Assembly: GCF_014202425.1 (NCBI RefSeq)
Contig: NZ_JACHGT010000019.1
Location: 15,367 to 79,366, forward strand
DNA from: Phytomonospora endophytica
Lineage (GTDB): Bacteria; Actinomycetota; Actinomycetes; Mycobacteriales; Micromonosporaceae
Reading direction: 5' to 3'
DNA: 64,000 bases
In this document: in pieces, positions 53,921 through 62,742 of the stretch
Numbering within the stretch: the stretch's first letter is position 1
Layout: each line of letters starts with the position of its first letter
Notes under the pieces: generated by a model
Told to the model about the DNA's origin: nothing
Seen by the model: the letters and a program-made list of their open reading frames with translations, nothing else
Databases searched by the model: none
Translations under genes and position numbers: made by a program

Positions 53921-55048
53921 GTGCCGGACACCCCCCTCGCCGCGTACGACGCGTGGCTTCGGTCCCGTTTCACCGACCTCAACACCGGTCTCGAAGAGGC
54001 CTACTTCGCCGCCCGCGACGACCAGATCGCCGGGCACGACGCCGCCAAGGACGCGATCCTGCGCGAAGGCGCGGCCCTGATCGCCCGCATCGGCGACATC
54101 CCCCACGACGACGGCGACCGCTACAAGCTCCTCGGCGCGGTCGGCTTCCACCTCGCCGCCTGCGCCCGCCACGGCGTCGGCGACGCGACGCTCCTCGCGC
54201 CCGCGTGGGCCCTCGCCAGGCTGCTCGGGTCGGCGCTGGACGTGGCGCCGCGCTTCGTCTTCTCGCACCAGTCGCTGTACAACCCCGCCGTCGGCGACCG
54301 CTTCCACATGTTCACGACGCTGCCCGACGAGGCCCTGTTCATCACCCGCAACGGCGAGGCCGTCCTCGCCTACCGGCGGGCCGCGCACGCGCTGTCGGCG
54401 GTCGCGGCCATGGGCGTGTCCAACCCCATGGCGGCCTACCTGTTCGAGGACGCCGCCGCCGCCCTCGGCGACGTGCTGCGCTTCAGCCAGTCGCTGGCGC
54501 GCGAACTCGACCCGGAGCGCTTCTACCTCAACATCCGGCCGTACTTCACACCGCACGTCGTCGGCCGGACGGAGTTCCGGGGCGTCAACGCCGGCGACTT
54601 CGCCGCGATCAACGTCGTCGACCTGCTGCTCGGGCTGTGCTCGCCGAGCGACCCGTTCTACCAGGAGGTGCTCGCCGAGAAGCGGCCGTACCTGCCGCCG
54701 GGCGACGGCGCGGAGATCCAGGCGGTGCTGACGGTGCCGTCGCTGCTGGACCGGTTCGCCGCCGAGGCCGCGGTGGAGGTGACGCCCGGGCTGCGCAGGA
54801 ACGCCGAGCTGTTCCTGGCCGTGTGCCGCGCGCACGGGGCGGCGTACGCGTTCCACCACCACCGGCTCGTCGCCGACTTCATCGAGAAGCCCGCCGCCGA
54901 CCGGCCCACGCCCGTGGGCAGTTCGAGCGGCCCGCCGATGGAGGTCGTGCTGGGGATTCTGGGGCGGCTGGCCGACCTGCGCGCCGCGCGCGACCGGCCG
55001 GGGACGGCGAGGGGGCGGTTGGAGGGGTTGCGCGCGGCACTGGACTGA
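53921..55048 (+). CDS. PrnB/DUF1864-like protein (indoleamine dioxygenase superfamily)
   Basis: A 375-residue all-helical protein that resembles the PrnB-type (monodechloroaminopyrrolnitrin synthase) family of the haem-binding indoleamine/tryptophan dioxygenase superfamily. Recognisable stretches are SHQSLYNPAVGDRFHMFTT, FYLNIRPYFTPHVVGRTEF, RGVNAGDFAAINVVDLLLGLC and LPPGDGAEIQAVL. The start is likely the GTG at 53921; the frame remains open 39 codons further up. No pyrrolnitrin genes are near, so the substrate must differ. It is divergent from purA and is followed by a degenerate DAGK gene after 45 bases. Confidence 0.65.
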   Translation: MPDTPLAAYDAWLRSRFTDLNTGLEEAYFAARDDQIAGHDAAKDAILREGAALIARIGDIPHDDGDRYKLLGAVGFHLAACARHGVGDATLLAPAWALARLLGSALDVAPRFVFSHQSLYNPAVGDRFHMFTTLPDEALFITRNGEAVLAYRRAAHALSAVAAMGVSNPMAAYLFEDAAAALGDVLRFSQSLARELDPERFYLNIRPYFTPHVVGRTEFRGVNAGDFAAINVVDLLLGLCSPSDPFYQEVLAEKRPYLPPGDGAEIQAVLTVPSLLDRFAAEAAVEVTPGLRRNAELFLAVCRAHGAAYAFHHHRLVADFIEKPAADRPTPVGSSSGPPMEVVLGILGRLADLRAARDRPGTARGRLEGLRAALD

Positions 55049-55093
55049 CACCCACGCGAGCTCCCGGCCGGGCCCCGGCCTACATTTGGCCCC

Positions 55094-55930
55094 GTGGACG
55101 TAGTACTGCTCTCCCTCGCCGACGGCGCCCCGAGCTGTGGCCCCCGGACTCAGGTCCTGGCCTGCTCCGACGCCCTCAAGGCGGGCGGCGCGACCGTGCG
55201 CCTGGAAGAGGCCGTCGACGACGCCGGGATCGACGCCGTCCTCACCGACGTCGTCGCGTCCGGGGCCGCGCTGGTCCTGGCCGCCGACTCCGACGCGCAG
55301 GTGCGCGCGGTGTGGCGCCGGGCCGTCAAGCTCCTCGCGCCGCCCCCCAGCGCCCGTCCCGACGACCTCCCCGCCGGCCGCACGGTCCCCGACCTCCCGG
55401 CCCTCGGCGTCCTCCCGCTCGCGCAGGCGCCCGAACTCGTCGCCGCGCTCGACCTGCCGACGACGCCCGCGGCGGTCGCCGCCGCCGTCCTCGGTGGACG
55501 GACGCGCAGGCTCGACGTCCTCCGCCACGACGGCGGCTCCGCCACCGTCCACGGCGTCCGCCTCGGCGGCGGAGACACGCCCTGGTTCGGCAAGATCGCC
55601 GTCGACGACCTCATCCTCACCGACGGCACCCAGCGCGTCCTCACCTGCGTCGTCGCCAACGCCTCCGGCTACTCCACGGTGGACGGTCTCCCGCTGACCG
55701 ACCCCGACCCCGCCGACGGCGCCCTCGACGTCGCCGTCGCCGTCCCCGTCGTCAAGCGCGGTCTCCTGCGCCGCAAGGTCCAGGTCGAGGTCCGCCGCGC
55801 CCGGGGCCGCGCCGTCGCGATCACACCCGGCGCCGAGGTCCCATACATCGACGACGGCGTCGTGGGGACCCTCGCACGCAAGCGCACGTGGTGGAACGAA
55901 CGCGAAGCGGCGGCCGTTTACGTCACGTGA
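55094..55930 (+). CDS. Degenerate diacylglycerol-kinase-like protein
   Basis: A 278-residue protein with the shape of the DAGK catalytic family but lacking its ATP motif. The stretch GVLPLAQAPELVAALDLP aligns with the family's LPLGTGNDFARALGLP, so the GTGND loop is lost; GRTRRLDVLR and the late ASGYSTVDG still fit. It starts at GTG. Lipid kinase activity is therefore unlikely unless ATP is bound differently. Lies between the PrnB-like and MinD-like genes. Confidence 0.7.
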   Translation: MDVVLLSLADGAPSCGPRTQVLACSDALKAGGATVRLEEAVDDAGIDAVLTDVVASGAALVLAADSDAQVRAVWRRAVKLLAPPPSARPDDLPAGRTVPDLPALGVLPLAQAPELVAALDLPTTPAAVAAAVLGGRTRRLDVLRHDGGSATVHGVRLGGGDTPWFGKIAVDDLILTDGTQRVLTCVVANASGYSTVDGLPLTDPDPADGALDVAVAVPVVKRGLLRRKVQVEVRRARGRAVAITPGAEVPYIDDGVVGTLARKRTWWNEREAAAVYVT

Positions 55931-56019
55931 CCGTCTCAGTCCGGACCGTCTGATGTCTTTATTGGCCTCGATGCGCAACAATCGGCAGGTACCAGCCACT
56001 CTTTCCCGAGGAGCGCCCG

Positions 56020-57624
56020 GTGGACAGGCCGCACACCGAGCACGACAACACGCACCCGCCCGCGTCCGATCAGGGAAGTGACGTCGACATCGCCGACGGC
56101 ACGACCGTGCAGTGGTCGCCTTTCGGTCCGCCTCCGGCGCAGCCGGGCGGCGGTGCGGCCCACCCGCCACAACCCCCGGCACAGGCGGGAAACCCGGGAA
56201 ACCCGGGGAACACGCAGGGAATCGCCCGGGTGTACCCGTCCAACGGCGGCTACACCCCGCCCGCGACCGACGACGCCACCGGCCAGCTCCCGCAGGTCGC
56301 GCCCCCGCCGGCCCACCACCAGCAGGCCCAGCCGCAGCATCCGCTCCAGGTCCCGCCGCAGCAGCCGCCCGCCTACCAGCCCCAGCAGCCGCCGATCTAC
56401 CAGCCGCAGCAGCAGACCACGCAGTTCGGTCAGCCCTACGAGCAGCAGGTCGACCCGCCGCTGTCCGACTACGCGCAACCCTCCGGCCAGCACACGCAGC
56501 AGCAGCAGGCGCACCCCGGCTACGCGCCCCCGGAGGCCCCGGTCTCGGGTGGCTACCAGCCGCCGCACGCCGGTTACGCGCCCCCGCCCGAGGCGCCCGT
56601 GTCGGGCGGTTACCAGCCCCCGCAGGAATACGCGCCCCAGCCCGGGCAGTCGCTCGTCCCCTACCCCGACCAGCCCGGCTCCCTGGAGCACGGCCAGGTC
56701 ACCGCCGACGAGTTCGCGCTCCGCCGGGCCGTCAAGCCGCCGACGCCCGTGGCGACCATGGGCCTGCGCGCGGTGCTGCGCAAGGGGACCTTCGGCGCCG
56801 TGAAGCTGCCCCCGGGCCGCAAGGAGCAGGACGTCAGCCGCGCGACCGAGATGGTCCGCCGCAACTTCGGCGGCCTGCGCCAGGTCACCGTCATCAACCC
56901 CAAGGGCGGCGCGGGCAAGACCGTCGCCGTCCTCATGCTCGCCATGACCTTCGGGCAGCGTCGCGGCGGGTACGTCCTGGCCTGGGACAACAACGAGACG
57001 CAGGGGACCCTGGGCATGCGCGCCCAGCAGGACTTCCACGTCCGCACCGTCCGTGACCTCCTGCGCGACCTCGACCAGTTCCGCGGCCCGACCGGCCGCG
57101 TCGGCGACCTCTCCCAGTACGTCCGCTCGCAGGGCGAGGCGATGTTCGACGTGCTCGCCTCCGACGAGTCGGCGACCGCCGGCGAGATGCTCACCTCGGC
57201 CGCCTTCGGCGAGATCCGCGAGATTGTCTCGCGTTTCTACAAGCTGATCGTCGTCGACACGGGCAACAACGTCCGCGCGCACAACTGGCAGTCCTCGATG
57301 GACGCGACCGACCAGCTCGTGGTCACCATGTCGGCCCGCAACGACTCCGCCGAGACCGCCGCCCGGGCCCTCGACCACCTGGAGCAGACCGGCCGCCAGG
57401 ACCTGGTCCGCCGCGCGGTGACGGTCGTGTCGATGCCCGCCCACCGCAAGGATCTCGACCTCCCGGCCGTGCAGCGCCACTTCGCCGCCCGCACCCGGCA
57501 GGTGCTGCTCGCGCCCTATGAGAAGCTCCTCGACTCCGGTGAGCCGATCCGCTACGGCATGCTCTCCCAGGCGACGAAGGACGCCTGGCTGAAGATCGCC
57601 GCCGCCGTCTCCGAGGGGCTGTGA
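56020..57624 (+). CDS. MinD/ParA-like ATPase with long Pro/Gln-rich N-terminus
   Basis: A 534-residue protein. Residues 1-220 are disordered, rich in Pro, Gln and Tyr, with repeats such as YAPPEAPVSGGYQPP and QPQQPPIYQPQQQ. Residues about 285-530 are a MinD/ParA-like ATPase with deviant Walker A NPKGGAGKTVAV and the VVDTGNNVRAHNW switch. EspI of mycobacterial type VII secretion has this build, but no ESX genes lie in the window. GTG start with a GAGGAG site. The dTMP-kinase-like gene starts inside its stop codon. Confidence 0.85.
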   Translation: MDRPHTEHDNTHPPASDQGSDVDIADGTTVQWSPFGPPPAQPGGGAAHPPQPPAQAGNPGNPGNTQGIARVYPSNGGYTPPATDDATGQLPQVAPPPAHHQQAQPQHPLQVPPQQPPAYQPQQPPIYQPQQQTTQFGQPYEQQVDPPLSDYAQPSGQHTQQQQAHPGYAPPEAPVSGGYQPPHAGYAPPPEAPVSGGYQPPQEYAPQPGQSLVPYPDQPGSLEHGQVTADEFALRRAVKPPTPVATMGLRAVLRKGTFGAVKLPPGRKEQDVSRATEMVRRNFGGLRQVTVINPKGGAGKTVAVLMLAMTFGQRRGGYVLAWDNNETQGTLGMRAQQDFHVRTVRDLLRDLDQFRGPTGRVGDLSQYVRSQGEAMFDVLASDESATAGEMLTSAAFGEIREIVSRFYKLIVVDTGNNVRAHNWQSSMDATDQLVVTMSARNDSAETAARALDHLEQTGRQDLVRRAVTVVSMPAHRKDLDLPAVQRHFAARTRQVLLAPYEKLLDSGEPIRYGMLSQATKDAWLKIAAAVSEGL

Positions 57625-58223
57625 AACCGATCCTCATCGCCGTCGTCGGCATCGACGGCGCGGGCAAGACCTCGCAGGCGCACGAGCTCGCGGGCTGGTT
57701 GCGCGGCGGGGACTGGCACGTGCGTTACGTGCCGAACCAGACACTGCTGCCGGTCCGGCGCGCGCTGGACCGGATCGCCGTCGAGGACGGCCTCGGCGAC
57801 CACACCGAACTCCTCGACGCCGACACCATGCGCCTACTCGCGTCGGGCGCGCGCCTGGCCGCGCTGCACGACGCGCTCGTCGAACCCGCGCCGGTGACGG
57901 TCGTCGACCGCTACACCTACTGCCAGTACGCCGCCGCGCGCCTGCTCAAAGCGGGGAACGAGGACGTCTTGCGACGCCTCAACCGCGAGCTGCCGACGCC
58001 GGATCTGACGCTGTACCTCGACATCGAGCCGGTCGAGGCGCAACGGCGGATCAAGGCGAGGGGCGTCGACGAGGAGACCCTTGAGTTCCTCGGCGGCTTC
58101 CGCGACGCCTACCGTTCGCTGCCCGAGTACGAGTCCTTCACGATCATCGACGCCGGCGGGGACTTCGGCACCGTGCAGGGTTTCCTGCGCGAGCCGGTGC
58201 GCGAGCTGCTCGCCGGGCTGTAG
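57621..58223 (+). CDS. dTMP kinase-like protein
   Basis: A 200-residue P-loop kinase of the thymidylate kinase family. P-loop GIDGAGKTSQAHELA, the DRY motif in VVDRYTYCQYAAARL and the LID-like LYLDIEPVEAQRRIKARG match. It starts with GTG overlapping the MinD-like stop. It may be a second or specialised kinase rather than the only Tmk; the nucleotide cannot be told. Translational coupling to the MinD-like ATPase is unusual. Confidence 0.85.
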   Translation: MKPILIAVVGIDGAGKTSQAHELAGWLRGGDWHVRYVPNQTLLPVRRALDRIAVEDGLGDHTELLDADTMRLLASGARLAALHDALVEPAPVTVVDRYTYCQYAAARLLKAGNEDVLRRLNRELPTPDLTLYLDIEPVEAQRRIKARGVDEETLEFLGGFRDAYRSLPEYESFTIIDAGGDFGTVQGFLREPVRELLAGL

Positions 58224-58318
58224 TCGGTCCGGAGTGGACGACGCGGAACACGGTGATCCGTGCGGACGGTCAGCCGACGGTAACCGGACGGTCAGCGCCC
58301 GCGCGCACGTTCGCAGGC

Positions 58319-59470
58319 ATGACCGACGTCCTCATCTCCGGCGCGAGCATCGCCGGTCCCGCGCTGGCCTGGTGGCTGGCTCAGGCGGGAAACCACGTCA
58401 CCGTCGTCGAACGCGCGCCCGGGATCCGTGACGGCGGTCAGGCCGTCGACTTCCGTGGACGCGCGCACATGGCGGTCCTCGACCGCATGGGCGTCACCGA
58501 CGCCGTCCGCGACCTCGCGACCGGCGGCACGCGCCTGTCGGTGGTCGACGCGACCGGTCGCACGAAGGTCTCCCTCCCGGAGTCCTTCACCGGCGGTGCC
58601 GTCGAGATCGAGCGGGGGCGGCTCGCGCGGCTCCTGTACGAGCGGACGCGCGGGCAGGTCGAGTACGTCTTCGACGACTCGATCGCGTCCCTCGCGCAGA
58701 CCGCGGTCGGTGTCGACGTGACCCTCGACAGTGGACGGCAGCTGACCGCGGGCGTCGTCGTCGGCGCCGACGGGCTGCACTCGAACGTGCGGCGGCTGGC
58801 CTTCGGGCCGGAAGAGGACTACGTGAGCCACTCGGGGTACCACATCGGGCTCTTCGACGTCCCCACCTCGTTCGCGCGCGCCGGTGCGGACCTGATCTAC
58901 AACGAACCCGGCCGTGCCGTCAGCGTCGGCCCGGCGAGCCGCGGCGCGTCGGCGATGTTCGTCTTCCACGACGCGGCCCTGCGCTACGACCACCGCGACA
59001 CCGACGCCCACCGCCGGATCCTCACCGGCGCCTTCGCCGGCATGGGCTGGATCGCGCCCGAACTGCTGCGGGAGGCGGCGACCGCCCCGAACCTCTACTT
59101 CGACTCCATCGCGCTGGTCGAGACCGACGCCTGCGTGCGCGGCCGGATCGCCCTCCTCGGCGACGCCGGGTACGGCGCCACCTGCGGCGGGATGGGCGCC
59201 GGACTCGCGCTCGTCGCGGCCTACGTTCTGGCACGAGAACTCGGCGGGCACGATCCCGCGACGGCCCTGAAGCGCTACGAGTCGCGGATCCTGCCCTACG
59301 CGGCGGGCTGCCGGAAGGTCGCGGCCGGTGCCGGGCCCTTCCTCGCGCCGCCGACGGCCGCGCGGCTGTGGATGCGCGACCGGATGTACCGGCTGCTGTC
59401 CTCGCGGGCCTTCGCCGGGATGCTGGAGCGCATGTCGGTGAAGGCGGCGGAGGGGATCGCGCTGGACTAG
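58319..59470 (+). CDS. FAD-dependent aromatic-type monooxygenase
   Basis: A 383-residue flavin monooxygenase of the PHBH/UbiH group. Dinucleotide motif ISGASIAGPALAWWLAQAG, the second motif VVVGADGLHSNVRRL and the FAD ribityl motif ALLGDAGYGATCGGMGAGLAL are present. The ATG at 58319 is the family start. It probably hydroxylates a small aromatic or antibiotic; substrate unknown. The stop overlaps that of the convergent small gene by four bases. Confidence 0.9.
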   Translation: MTDVLISGASIAGPALAWWLAQAGNHVTVVERAPGIRDGGQAVDFRGRAHMAVLDRMGVTDAVRDLATGGTRLSVVDATGRTKVSLPESFTGGAVEIERGRLARLLYERTRGQVEYVFDDSIASLAQTAVGVDVTLDSGRQLTAGVVVGADGLHSNVRRLAFGPEEDYVSHSGYHIGLFDVPTSFARAGADLIYNEPGRAVSVGPASRGASAMFVFHDAALRYDHRDTDAHRRILTGAFAGMGWIAPELLREAATAPNLYFDSIALVETDACVRGRIALLGDAGYGATCGGMGAGLALVAAYVLARELGGHDPATALKRYESRILPYAAGCRKVAAGAGPFLAPPTAARLWMRDRMYRLLSSRAFAGMLERMSVKAAEGIALD

Positions 59471-59679
59471 GGCGGCTCCTGCCCCGCCGCGTCTCCCGGC
59501 GCCACGGCCGCCTGCGGAGGTACGAGGTCGGGCGCGGTGACCCGGTTGAACATCCGCTCGGCACGGCGGCGGCGCTCGGGGTCCTTGGAGAAGAGCGCGA
59601 CCCAGCTCAGGAACATGGTGAGCAGCGGGCGATTGCGGGAGAAGAGTCCCAGGAACAGACGCAGCACGGCGGTCTCCAC
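59467..59679 (-). CDS. Small uncharacterised protein
   Basis: A 70-residue protein beginning at GTG, with a hydrophobic segment LLTMFLSWVALFS, an Arg-rich stretch and a Pro-rich tail. It may be membrane-associated. No family recognised; no strong ribosome site. Kept because its frame and composition look coding. Confidence 0.4.
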   Translation of the reverse strand: METAVLRLFLGLFSRNRPLLTMFLSWVALFSKDPERRRRAERMFNRVTAPDLVPPQAAVAPGDAAGQEPP

Positions 59680-59732
59680 GAGGTCGCGCGGAACGCGATC
59701 GCCGACCGCGGCGACCCGATGGGCCGTCGCGT

Positions 59733-59756
59733 CACACCCGTATGGGTACCGGTGTG
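59733..59756. promoter_or_regulatory. Nested dyad CACACC...GGTGTG with ACCC-GTAT-GGGT inside
   Basis: Outer arms CACACC / GGTGTG enclose the perfect inner repeat ACCCGTATGGGT. It lies upstream of the small minus-strand gene and could be an operator or a hairpin. Confidence 0.35.
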
Positions 59757-59908
59757 CTCGCGTGCCGTCTCCCTCACGGCGGCACGGGAGCGGATTGCGT
59801 TCCCTCCGCGCGATCGGTCATGTCGGCCACGTGCTCGCCGACGACCGTGCTGTGTCTCCAATGTAGTCCGGAATCCTTGGCGTGCGACGCTTCCTGCCGC
59901 GAACACGA

Positions 59909-59938
59909 CAAAGGGCGGGACCAGCACGGCCCCGCCCC
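59909..59938 (-). terminator. Terminator of the secreted hydrolase gene
   Basis: On the minus strand GGGCGGGGCC-GTGCT-GGTCCCGCCC is followed by TTTG, 13 bases after the hydrolase stop. Confidence 0.75.
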
Positions 59939-59950
59939 TCTCACACGGTC

Positions 59951-61168
59951 CTAAGCGAGCGACAGGAACCACCGCACGGCGTCGGCCGTTCCCCGCTTGT
60001 TCGAGTCGGTGTGGTCGGTGTCGCCGACGTCGACGACGCGGACCTTCTTGCCGGAGTCGGCGAAGTCGGCGCGGCAGGCGTCGGTGTTCGAGGCCGCGGC
60101 CTCGGCGTCGGTCGGCGTCACGTACAGCCGCACGGGGGCCTTCGGGCGCCAGTCGGAGCACTGGGCGTCGCCGACGGCGAGCGCGTCGGCGAAGTCGCCG
60201 CCCGGGTTCTCCAGCAGGGCCTCGCCTTCCTCGGTGATGAGGTCGTCGAGGCTGTTCGGCAGTCCGTTGAAGAGGTCTTCGCCGCTGGTGTAGCCGTCGA
60301 AGAGGCCTTCGACGGTGCCGGCGTACGTCTCCTCGAAGACCTCCGAGGGCGAGTCGTACAGGTCGTGCAGCCGGTCCCAGGAGACCAGCAGGTAGGCGGT
60401 GTAGATGACGCTCAGCTTCTTGTGCAGTTCCCCGGCGAGCAGGGCGGGGATCTCCTCGCCGCCGAGGTGGTAGGCGCCGCTGATGGCGGCGACGGCGCCG
60501 AGTTCGAAGCGGTGGCGGCCGGCGTCGTCGCGGCCCTCGTCGAGGACGCGGGCGAGACCGAGGGCGGCCGAGGCGCCCTGGGAGAAGCCGGTGACCATGA
60601 CGTCGCGGTCGAGTCGGCGGCCGAGGCCGGCGACCTTCTCGTCGGCGGCCCGGAGCATGTCCATCGACGCCGTCGTCTCCGACGGGAGGTCCATCCACGG
60701 GTGGAGGCCCGGTCCGGTGCCGAGGCCGAGGTAGTCGGGTGCGACGGCGGCGAAACCGGCCGAGGCGTAGGTCCACGACGGTGCCTGGTCCCAGACGTCG
60801 CCGGGCAGTGAGGGCACGCCTTCCTTGGTGCTCTCGGTGCCGTGCGTGAAGGAGACGGGTGTCAGGGAGCGGTCGCGGTTGTGCGGGAGGGCGAGGAGCC
60901 CGCTGGCGGTGGTGGCTTCGCCGACGGCGTCGACGGTCGCGTACTCCAGGCGGTACAGGTCGACGGGGTAGCGGACGGTGGAGGTGTCGAAGCCCTCGTC
61001 GGCCAGACCGGTGCGGAGTTCGGTGACCGGGACCGTGCGGACGAACTCCCCGGAGAGGAGCTCGCCGCGGCCGGAGTGGTGGTGACCGGCGGCGGCCGCG
61101 AGGCCCGGGGTGGCCAGCAACAGGGCGGCCGCGGTGGTCACGGCCAGGGCTTTCGTTGTCCTGTTCAT
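59951..61168 (-). CDS. Secreted alpha/beta hydrolase, secretory-lipase type
   Basis: A 405-residue exported hydrolase. A signal peptide spans about residues 1-27 (ALLLATPGLAAAA). The nucleophile lies in VMVTGFSQGASAALGLA, VAPDYLGLGTGPGLHPW belongs to the oxyanion region, and the catalytic Asp and His may be in VTPTDAEAAAS and VGDTDHTDSN. The fold agrees with secretory lipases and lipase-like esterases. The ATG at 61168 gives the signal peptide; a longer frame upstream is unlikely. It diverges from the MFS gene across about 220 bases. Confidence 0.88.
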   Translation of the reverse strand: MNRTTKALAVTTAAALLLATPGLAAAAGHHHSGRGELLSGEFVRTVPVTELRTGLADEGFDTSTVRYPVDLYRLEYATVDAVGEATTASGLLALPHNRDRSLTPVSFTHGTESTKEGVPSLPGDVWDQAPSWTYASAGFAAVAPDYLGLGTGPGLHPWMDLPSETTASMDMLRAADEKVAGLGRRLDRDVMVTGFSQGASAALGLARVLDEGRDDAGRHRFELGAVAAISGAYHLGGEEIPALLAGELHKKLSVIYTAYLLVSWDRLHDLYDSPSEVFEETYAGTVEGLFDGYTSGEDLFNGLPNSLDDLITEEGEALLENPGGDFADALAVGDAQCSDWRPKAPVRLYVTPTDAEAAASNTDACRADFADSGKKVRVVDVGDTDHTDSNKRGTADAVRWFLSLA

Positions 61169-61389
61169 GTCGCCAAAGCTATGGGCGCGAAGATCAGGCG
61201 ACAGTGGACTCACGACGCCTCTTGACGGGGACCTACGCCCCCACCCGCGTTCGGGCGGGAAACCGTTGCAGTGATCAAGATGACAGAAGGCGGCGGCCCA
61301 CGGGTCGGGAAGATCCCGTTACGTCCCCACGAGGGAGCCGTAACGTCAGCTTCGCCAATCCCCAGGCGACATTGTTTACGGAGTCCCCC

Positions 61390-62640
61390 TTGCCTCGCCG
61401 CGCCTCTACGCCGCGCCCGAAACCCGCCCGCCTCCCGTACGCCTTCTGGATCATCTGGGCCTCGTTGCTGATCAACAAGGCCGGTGGCTTCGTCATGGTG
61501 ATGATGACGATCTACCTCACCGTGCAGCGCGACCTCTCGCTGAGCATGGCGGGCATCGTCGTCGGCGCGCACGGCGCCGGAGCCATCGGCGGCATGCTGA
61601 CCGGTGGCGTCCTCACCGACCGCATCGGCCGCAAGAAGACGATCGTCACCTCGATGTTCGCCACGACGATCGTGCTCGGCGTCCTCGTCGTCGTCTCCAA
61701 CGTCTTCCTCATCGCCGCCCTGGTCACCGTCCTCGGCTTCGTCAGCGTCATGGCCGGGCCGGCCTCGGTCGCCGCGATCGCCGACGTCGTCGAACCCGAG
61801 GAGCGTTCGCGCGCGTTCAACATCATGTACTGGGCGCAGACGCTCGGCATGGGCGCGGCCAGCCTCCTCGGCGGACTGCTGGCGATGTTCTCCTTCCCGC
61901 TGCTGTTCGCCCTCGACGCGGTCAGCGCACTGACCGCGGGCCTGCTCGTGCTGTTCGGGGTCCGTGAGTCGCTCAAGAAGGGCGACGACCCCGTCACCGG
62001 CGAGCCGGAGCCCGACCGCGGCACGCTCGGCCGGGTCCTGCGCGACCGGCCGTACATGCTCTTCGTCGGCCTGACCTTCATGCAGGCGCTGATGTTCTCC
62101 CAGACGAGCAGCACGCTGCCCCTGGCGATGAAGCGCGACGGGCTGTCGGAGACCCAGTTCGGGACGGCGCTGGCCTGCGGGACGGTGCTGGTCGTCCTCG
62201 GGCAGCTCGCCGTGCCGCGCCTGATCGACCGTTTCGGCAAGGCGCAGGTCCTCGCGGTGTCGCTGGCCGGTTCGGGTCTCGGTTTCGGGCTGCTCGGTTT
62301 CGCTAGCACCTTCGCGATGTACGTGTCGTGCGTGCTGGTGTGGACGGTCGCGTCGATGCTGGCGGCGCCCCCGAACGCGACGATCATCGCCGAGCTGTCG
62401 CCCGGCCCGATGCGCGGCCGGTACCAGGGCGTGTTCAGCGTGACCTTCGCGGCGGCGGCCTTCGTCGCGCCGACCGCGGGCGGCTTCACCCTCCAGTACC
62501 TCGGCGACTGGCACTGGGCGATCGTGTGCCTGGTCGGCGTCGCCGCCGCGGCCGGTCACCTGCTCACCGGCCCCGCGCGCGAACGCGCGGCCAAGGAGCG
62601 GGCCGCGCTCACCGCCGCCAACGCGGTCAAGGCCGCGTAA
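61390..62640 (+). CDS. MFS transporter 1
   Basis: A 416-residue major facilitator with 12 predicted helices, of the drug:proton antiporter type. The loop-2 motif is GVLTDRIGRKKTIV; a second conserved part is RGRYQGVFSVTFAAAAFVAP. No ATG precedes the first helix; I take the TTG at 61390, preceded by GGAG, as start (MPRRASTPRPK). It has clear similarity to the next transporter gene, so the pair arose by duplication. Confidence 0.88.
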   Translation: MPRRASTPRPKPARLPYAFWIIWASLLINKAGGFVMVMMTIYLTVQRDLSLSMAGIVVGAHGAGAIGGMLTGGVLTDRIGRKKTIVTSMFATTIVLGVLVVVSNVFLIAALVTVLGFVSVMAGPASVAAIADVVEPEERSRAFNIMYWAQTLGMGAASLLGGLLAMFSFPLLFALDAVSALTAGLLVLFGVRESLKKGDDPVTGEPEPDRGTLGRVLRDRPYMLFVGLTFMQALMFSQTSSTLPLAMKRDGLSETQFGTALACGTVLVVLGQLAVPRLIDRFGKAQVLAVSLAGSGLGFGLLGFASTFAMYVSCVLVWTVASMLAAPPNATIIAELSPGPMRGRYQGVFSVTFAAAAFVAPTAGGFTLQYLGDWHWAIVCLVGVAAAAGHLLTGPARERAAKERAALTAANAVKAA

Positions 62641-62727
62641 GGACTGTAAGCAGGCTCACCGCTTATCGTCGCGACGCCGCGGGCCGCCCGGGAGTGTAAT
62701 GACTGTTATTCCTGACAGTCCTTACAC
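62637..62727 (+). promoter_or_regulatory. Operator of MFS transporter 2
   Basis: An inverted repeat with arms GTGTAATGACTGT (62694-62706) and ACAGTCCTTACAC (62715-62727), 12 of 13 bases matching, lies 15 bases before the gene's start. A third half-site GTAAGGACTGT is at 62637-62647, overlapping the stop codon of MFS transporter 1. The arms are 21 bases centre to centre, so they face the same side of the helix. The regulator is not in the window. Confidence 0.7.
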
Positions 62728-62742
62728 CTTGGGAGGCCCGCG

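Noticed and set aside
53921-55048. Pyrrolnitrin biosynthesis cluster
   Set aside because: Only a PrnB-like protein occurs; PrnA, PrnC and PrnD are not present.
56020-57624. Type VII (ESX) secretion locus
   Set aside because: Only the EspI-like ATPase is present; no EccC, EsxA/B, PE/PPE or mycosin genes in the window.
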